Shown here: positions 58,317 to 64,000 of the stretch, in pieces
Numbering within the stretch: the first letter of the stretch is position 1
Layout: each line of letters starts with the position of its first letter
Source: Dioscorea cayenensis subsp. rotundata
Lineage: Eukaryota > Streptophyta > Magnoliopsida > Dioscoreales > Dioscoreaceae
DNA: 64,000 nucleotides
Assembly: GCF_009730915.1 (NCBI RefSeq)
Contig: NC_052475.1
Coordinates: 25,171,016-25,235,015 of the forward strand
Reading direction: 5' to 3'
The notes under the pieces: model-generated
What the model saw: the letters and a program-made list of their open reading frames with translations, nothing else
Told to the model about the DNA's origin: nothing
The model's database searches: none
Program-made: the position numbers and the translations under genes

Positions 58317-60914
58317 TGATGACAAGAATACATGAAGATTGTTTCATGACCTACACTGCAACTTTATCTTCTTGTTTTTTTGTTTTGAATTAGTCTAAGT
58401 TAGTTATAACAGAACATAATTTTAGGCTGTATTTTGTATATTAAAGCCATGACAATCAATGGAAAAGGGTGTGAAAAATATCTTACTGCACATCTTCTCT
58501 TGTCTTCATCTTCTCCCACGTGGTATCAGAGACCATCTCATACGAGCTTAGGTTTTGATCCTTGTCTTGCCCATTTAAAAAATTCTCCTCGATCAACATT
58601 CATTTCATGGTAACTGGAAATACTCAGGTTGTCCTCCCAAATGCTCATGAGCCAGACAATCCTTTCACCTTGGTCACCATCCACAACTCCATTAAACTTA
58701 CCTCCACCAATTATCTCTCGTGGAAAACCCAGATTGACTCCATGTCTCTTTGTTGGATATTCTTCTACTCAAAGTGCTTATCTCTGTCTTGATATCTCCT
58801 CTAACCGTTTATACACTTCTCGTCATGTCCGTTTTTGTTGAATCTATTTTTCCTCTTGCCAGTTCTAATCTCACCCTCCCTCATGTCAGTTCCTCCACCA
58901 CATCAGACTGGTGTTCTATGACTTTACATGTCCTTTCTTCTGTGCCATCGTCCCTCCTACCACCATCTCAATCCCAAGGACAATCTTCCTTATCTCCACA
59001 CACATCCAGCTTTGAGCCAGAACACGTCATTCCTTTCTCATCCACCACTTCATCTTCCACTCATGCGGAACCTACCTCCATCACCACCAGTCTGCTGCAT
59101 TCATCTCCTCAAGGCATCATTACTCGGTCCAAACACAACATTCACAAACCTATTCAGAAACTAAACCTCAATACTGAGCTTCACCGACCCACTCTTGAGC
59201 CCACCACTACCCATCAAGCCTTGAAAAACCCCAACTGGCGACAAGCCATGTCCGCTGAGTTTGATGCTCTTCTTCGTAATGGCACATGGGAACTTGTTCC
59301 ATCTCATCCTACTCAAAACTTGGTAGGATGTAAGTGGATTTTTCGCACTAAATATTTACCTGATGGTTCTGTTGACAGGTACAAAGCCCGTTTGGTTGCA
59401 AAAGGTTTTCATCAACGCCCTGGACTTGATTTTTCTGAAACTTTTAGTCTTGTCATTGAACCAACCTCTGTGCGTCTGGTTCTTAGCATTGCAATAAGTA
59501 ATGGCTGGTCACTTAGCCAACTAGATGTCAACAATGCCTTTCTTCATGGCAAACTTTCAGAGGATGTATTTATGTCTCAACCTCCTGGTTTTCTTGATCG
59601 TGATAATCCTCACCATGTATGCAAGCTTCGCAAAACCATCTATGGATTCAAGCAAGCTCCATGCGCTTGGTATCATGAATTACGCCAATTTTTGCTTACT
59701 TCAGGCTTTCATAACTCTGTCACAGATGCCTCTTTGTTCATCTTCAATACTCAAGGAGTTATTCTTTATCTTCTTGCTTACGTTGATGATATAATTGTTA
59801 TTGGAAACACAGATCAGGCTGTACATCATTTTCTTTCCCAACTCTCTTCGCGCTTCTCTCTAAAGGATCTTGGTGACTTGCACTACTTCTTGGGTGTTGA
59901 AGTGCTTTCCCATGCCGACGGGCTGTTTCTTAGTCAACGAAAGTATATTGCTGATCTCCTTCACAAGACTCATATGACAGAAGCCAAACCAGCCTCCACA
60001 CCTATGGCAATGGATCCACCTCTTACCTTGCATGTCGGCACTCTCTTATTTGATCCTACCGAGTATCGCTCCACAGTTGGCCCCCTTCATTACTCTCCTT
60101 GACTCGTCCAAATATTACTTACACGGTCAATAAACTCTCTCAGTTCATGCATCAACCAACGATTGTGCATTGGACTGCTGTCAAACGTTTACTTCGCTAT
60201 CTCTGTGGTACCTTAGATCATGGCATAACACTTTATCGTAAGTCCTCTCTTACTCTTCATGCATTCTCTGACGCTGACTGGGCCCGCAACAAGGATGATT
60301 TTACTTCAACCAGTGCTTACATTGTTTATCTTGGCCATAATCCTATCTCTTGGAGCTCCAAAAAACAGAGAACTGTTGCCCGTTCTTCCACCGAAGCTGA
60401 ATATAGATCAGTCGCTACCACGGCCGCAGAACTGCGTTGGATTTGTTCTCTCCTATCTGAACTTGGCCTCACTATTCCTCATCAACCGTGTGATTTATTG
60501 TGACAATGTTCGAGCCACAAACCTCTGTGTCAATCCTGTGTTTCACTCACGTATGAAGCATGTTGGCTTGGACTATTACTTTATTCGTGAACAAGTTCAA
60601 AGTGGTGTTCTTCGAGTCTCCCATGTCTCCGCTTCTGATCAGCTTGCCGATGTCCTCACCAAGCCCATGTCTCGTCAACAATTCACAATGGTTATGAACA
60701 AGATTGGACTCACTCCACCACTGTCCATCTTGCGAGGGCATGATGACAAAAATACATGAAGATTGTTTTATGACCTACACTGCAACTTTATCTTCTTGTT
60801 TTTCTATTTTGAATTAGTCTAAATTAGTTATAACTTTTAAGCTGTATTTTGTATATTAAAACCATGGCAATCAATGGAAAAGGGTGTGAAAAATATCTTA
60901 CAGCACTTCTCCCA
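58317..60914 (+). mobile_element. Ty1/Copia LTR retrotransposon, broken
   Basis: Both LTRs are present: about 58317-58517 and 60741-60914. They begin tgatgacaa and end tctccca, and are about 95 per cent alike outside one short gap. A primer-binding site of the initiator-methionine tRNA type (tggtatcagag) follows the left LTR. The flanks carry ACTAGT on both sides, a probable target duplication. Recognisable parts are a gag N-terminus (with LTSTNYLSWKTQ) and a large block of Copia reverse transcriptase (DVNNAFLHG, YVDDII) and RNase H (SSTEAEY). Protease and integrase are not recognisable. The element is broken, with roughly half a dozen breaks or missing parts, and cannot move by itself. LTR divergence suggests an insertion a few million years old or less, using usual plant rates. 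Read as a fossil. Confidence 0.85.
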
Positions 60915-61317
60915 CACTAGTTTGTCCAAGAAACTGGTGCATTATTTTTTTGCACAGATCTCAAAAAAATTAAAAAAAATTAGAGGAAAATAAAACAATG
61001 TCCTCGAACCAGTTCACTAGTGGACAATTTATACGGTGCATTAAGGGCCCCTGTTTTCCACGGTTCAGGATAGAATAATCGAGTGCGAAATTACCCTGCC
61101 ACTCCCGCACCTATTTTTATCCATCAAGCTGCTGTGGAGGGCAACTTTGGAATTACGCGAAAGGTAAGCCTCTCAACTCAACCTAACACAGGATGAATTG
61201 GGCATAATATTATAAAGTAAGGATTATTGAGTAATTTGACAATTTGATGTCATTCACGAGGCTCAATAATCACTGTCAGACGGTCATGATTTCAAGATAT
61301 TATTACGGATGAGAGAA
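60915..61317. other. Intergenic DNA between the Copia fossil and the FPS promoter
   Basis: No gene. Contains aagggcccctgttttccacgg near 61044, similar in style to an inverted-repeat transposon end, but no partner end is found. Confidence 0.5.
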
Positions 61318-61670
61318 CACGTGCTTTTATTTTCGGACTTAATTATTAACCGTAGAATTCTCACGTGACTTGATCTAACGGTTCTGATTTGAGCTTTCCT
61401 TCCGGCAAAACCTGGTCAGCACCTCGTGATCCCACATGGGGAACCTCGCCGCACGTGTGTGGTCCCCCACCAATTATTCACTCATTTTCTCCAATCAGAC
61501 CATGACACGTCAACAATCCTTACAGCGGTTCTTTTTCTTCCTGTTAGACTCCCCGCAGCTGATCAGTCCGATATCTCCGACGAGATCGAAGTGACCCGCT
61601 TGTAAATCTCGGTTCCATGAAAGCCTCGAAGACCAAATTCCGGACATTAATCCACACCTCTTCTCACGTG
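61318..61670 (+). promoter_or_regulatory. Cluster of four G-boxes upstream of FPS
   Basis: Perfect CACGTG palindromes at 61318-61323, 61372-61377, 61452-61457 and 61665-61670, plus ACGT cores in gacacgtcaac (about 61504). They lie about 0.7-1.05 kb before the FPS ATG. G-boxes bind bZIP (HY5, ABF) and bHLH (MYC2, PIF) factors, which are known regulators of isoprenoid genes; regulation of this FPS by them is inferred. Confidence 0.6.
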
Positions 61671-61679
61671 GTTCTCCTT

Positions 61680-61721
61680 ATTCCCACTTCTAAAACTGAC
61701 CTCGATATGTGACTTAATAAA

Positions 61722-61754
<33 letters not shown>

Positions 61755-61852
61755 CTACAGTAGCTATCATGATTATAATTAATTCCCACTTCTAAAACTG
61801 ACCTCATGCTTTAATTAATTGCCAACTTAATCAGAACCAGGCAGGTTCAGAC

Positions 61853-61898
<46 letters not shown>

Positions 61899-61920
61899 CT
61901 ACAGTAGCTATCATGATTAT
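61680..61920 (+). repeat. Tandem duplication containing AAT microsatellites
   Basis: Unit 1 (61680-61776) and unit 2 (61782-61920) both start attcccacttctaaaactga then cctc, and both end aaaactacagtagctatcat then gattat, with an ATA/AAT microsatellite of different length inside each. Unit 2 also has about 45 extra bases. The shared parts are identical, so the duplication is recent. Confidence 0.9.
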
Positions 61921-62268
61921 CTGTGGGGTTTGCTAAAGACATTGTTGCTAGGAATTTTAGGATAAATTAATTATTTGGTATTAAAATCATAAATAATGAT
62001 ATTTCATTTATTTTGAAAACAGTTTAGTTGTGAGATAACAATATGGGTTTTAGCAATTTTTTTTTTAACTTTTCAGTTAAAAATAAATAAAATCATTTTT
62101 AAAATAATAATAAATATATTTTTATTAATACTAATATTTTTAAAATTAACTTTAGAAATTTATGTGGGAGAATAGAAAAAAAAAAAAATAATAATAAGAG
62201 GAGGTGGGTCCGGTTTGGTATGAGTGAGATTAATGGGTGAGTTTTGAAAGTGGAAGAACAGGGCTACA

Positions 62269-62276
62269 TATAAATA
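62269..62276 (+). promoter_or_regulatory. TATA box of FPS
   Basis: The sequence tataaata lies about 90 bases before the FPS ATG, in a plant TATA context (acatataaatag). It predicts a start of transcription near 62300, at the head of a pyrimidine-rich leader. Confidence 0.7.
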
Positions 62277-62365
62277 GTTCGGTGTCGAGCTATTGTTCTC
62301 AATTTCATTATCTCTTTCTGCTTTTCCGCTCTGTTTTCTCTCTGGGTGCGACCTTGAGCGGTTTG

Positions 62366-64000
62366 ATGGCGATGGCCGTGAATGGGAGGGATGTCAAGCA
62401 GGCGTTCCTCAACATCTACTTGCGCCTCAAGGACGATCTCCTTTCTGACCCAGCCTTCGACTACACCGATGATGCCCGGGCTTGGATCGAGCGGGTAAGT
62501 GCTTTTTCTTTCGAGATCCATTTGTTGCTCTTGATTTTTTTTTTCTCTGTTTCCTTTATTGTTGGAATCTACTCTATTTGGTGCTATTTCATGCGATTGC
62601 AGTGAATACAATGGTTGTTGTTCAGAAAAGATCCGTTGTGTTTGCCATAAATCTGATATTTTTTTATTCCTGTGCAGACGCTTATAAAGTTTTGTGTTTT
62701 GGTGTTTGAATCAAATGATGTTTTTAGCTAGGTGTAGCATTTTGTGGCTTTCTAATCAATAATTTATTAGGTTAATTAGCTGATGGTGATGATCTTTTAG
62801 TTTGTGGGGAATCAGGGATTGGGCCCTCCTTCGGTATTTGATGACACTGCAATGGTATCAAAATGCAATCTTTTATTCGGGGCAATGCACTATTTGGTTG
62901 ACATTGGGAGTTGTTTATGGTAAAGCATTTTTTTTTTTGGTTTAGCATGTCGGGGTTGAATAAACACAATGGGATGACGTTCTCAGAGTGGATGTCAAAG
63001 ATCAACATTTTAAAATCTTCTTAAAAGTGAATTGGATTAATGGGAAGTGACTCTGATTGCTCACCAATACTGTAGTGCTGTTGTGTAAATCAATTGAGTT
63101 TTATATGTAAAAGTATAAGACTCCCATGAAGACCCCTATTCTAAGTAAAAGGAATTTGTGCTCATGGGAAAGACCATTATGGAATAGAAAAGGAATCCAA
63201 TTTTATCGTAAATCACTTTGCTTCCAGTGTTTGGTTGTTTATATGATTTAATAAAGCTTGATATGGTTATCTTTTCTGAATGGCATTCTTACATTTGCTA
63301 TCAATACTTTGTTCAATTATTTTTCTCTTTCTTTTGACCTTTTGCGATAGCTCTTTAGAGATATTCCTAAGATGAAGCTTAATTGACTAATTTGTTTCTT
63401 TATTCTCTTGACAGATGTTGGACTACAATGTACCACGGGGTAAGGGAATAATTTGCTGAAGCCTGCATTCTTTTTAGACACAAAACTAATTTTGCATCTG
63501 TGTATTGTGATTTATAATAAGTTATTTTGTTGATTTTATGGTGTATGAATGTGCTAGATATATTTGAAACTGTACTGGCCTTGGGAAGTCAAGGAAGGTG
63601 CATTTACTCTAGAGATTGACTTGTTGTTTGTCTGATGATTTGATAGGCAAGTTGAACCGTGGAATCTCAGTTGTTGATAGCTACAAGTTGCTAAAAGAAG
63701 GTATTGAACTAGGTGAAAATGAATTCTTCCTCTCTTGTGCACTTGGCTGGTGCATTGAATGGGTAAAGAACTGAATCTCAAGTTTATTTTTTTGTGTCTG
63801 CTTCCAAAACTATGCACCTTATTGTATTGATTTGAACACTTCTCAATTGCATTCCATGCAGCTTCAAGCATATTTTCTCGTTCTTGATGATATTGTGGAC
63901 GACTCTCATACAAGGCGGGGTCAACCCTGTTGGTTCAGAGTGCCTAAGGTTTGTTTGTCATATTTTACTTTTGTGGTTGTTTCTTTCCTGTGCGTGTACG
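62366..64000 (+). CDS. FPS: Farnesyl diphosphate synthase, 5' part (runs off the window)
   Basis: Four exons are inside the window: 62366-62494, 63415-63439 (25 bases), 63647-63762 and 63862-63948, encoding the first 119 residues of about 340-350 expected. The sequence starts [20 protein letters not shown] and reaches the first aspartate-rich motif DDIVDD at residues 99-104 ([20 protein letters not shown]), which binds the Mg-diphosphate of the allylic substrate. The enzyme joins dimethylallyl and isopentenyl diphosphates to make farnesyl diphosphate for sterols, sesquiterpenes and prenylation, usually in the cytosol. No transit peptide precedes the chosen ATG. The family has a second Asp motif further on, beyond the window. 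The ATG at 62366 is the first in frame after the likely start site; a second Met follows at residue 3. Confidence 0.95.

Overview
The window is nuclear DNA of a flowering plant. Its genes have many short exons with GT-AG introns in AT-rich sequence. Several families are plant-specific (NAC, R2R3-MYB, class III peroxidase, a CIF-type sulfated peptide, a DnaJ-X protein). The intergenic DNA holds typical plant transposable elements. The species cannot be fixed from the sequence alone; an AT-rich, possibly monocot genome is an inference.

Layout. 0.7-3.4 kb: a UBE3D/HECT-like ubiquitin ligase gene (+). 5.0-8.2 kb: a DnaJ protein with a DnaJ-X domain (+). 8.94-9.41 kb: a small three-exon gene for a secreted precursor ending in a CASPARIAN STRIP INTEGRITY FACTOR-like peptide (+), the most interesting item here. 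14.2-16.2 kb: a RING-H2 protein (+) with a long 5' leader intron and two G-boxes upstream. 17.2-19.1 kb: a membrane-tethered NAC factor (-). 20.2-23.7 kb: proteasome ATPase RPT4 (-). 24.9-27.9 kb: a GT4-type glycosyltransferase (-), divergent from a type I membrane protein gene at 28.5-32.2 kb (+). 33.6-34.9 kb: a class III peroxidase (+). 35.7-42.2 kb: the replicative helicase subunit MCM4 (+) with E2F sites. 43.7-44.9 kb: an R2R3-MYB of the MYB61/50/86 type (-). 62.4 kb to the end: the first four exons of farnesyl diphosphate synthase (+).

From 45.6 to 60.9 kb the window is almost free of host genes and is a transposon graveyard. It holds a LINE with a 16-bp target duplication and a second insertion inside it, a SINE-like tRNA-derived head, a three-layer nest of inverted-repeat DNA elements, LTR-retrotransposon debris, a second LINE piece, an inverted-repeat element carrying possible captured coding sequence, and a Copia fossil with both LTRs.

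Two otherwise healthy host genes (NAC and MYB) each carry one apparent extra base in a homopolymer triplet that breaks the frame. Either both are damaged alleles or, more likely, these are consensus errors in a long-read assembly. The genes form no operon-like set: housekeeping genes (RPT4, MCM4, UBE3D-like, FPS) alternate with regulators (NAC, MYB, RING) and cell-wall or secretory genes (CIF-like, peroxidase, GT4). The CIF-like peptide, peroxidase and MYB61-type factor belong to families that act in wall modification, but their co-location may be chance.
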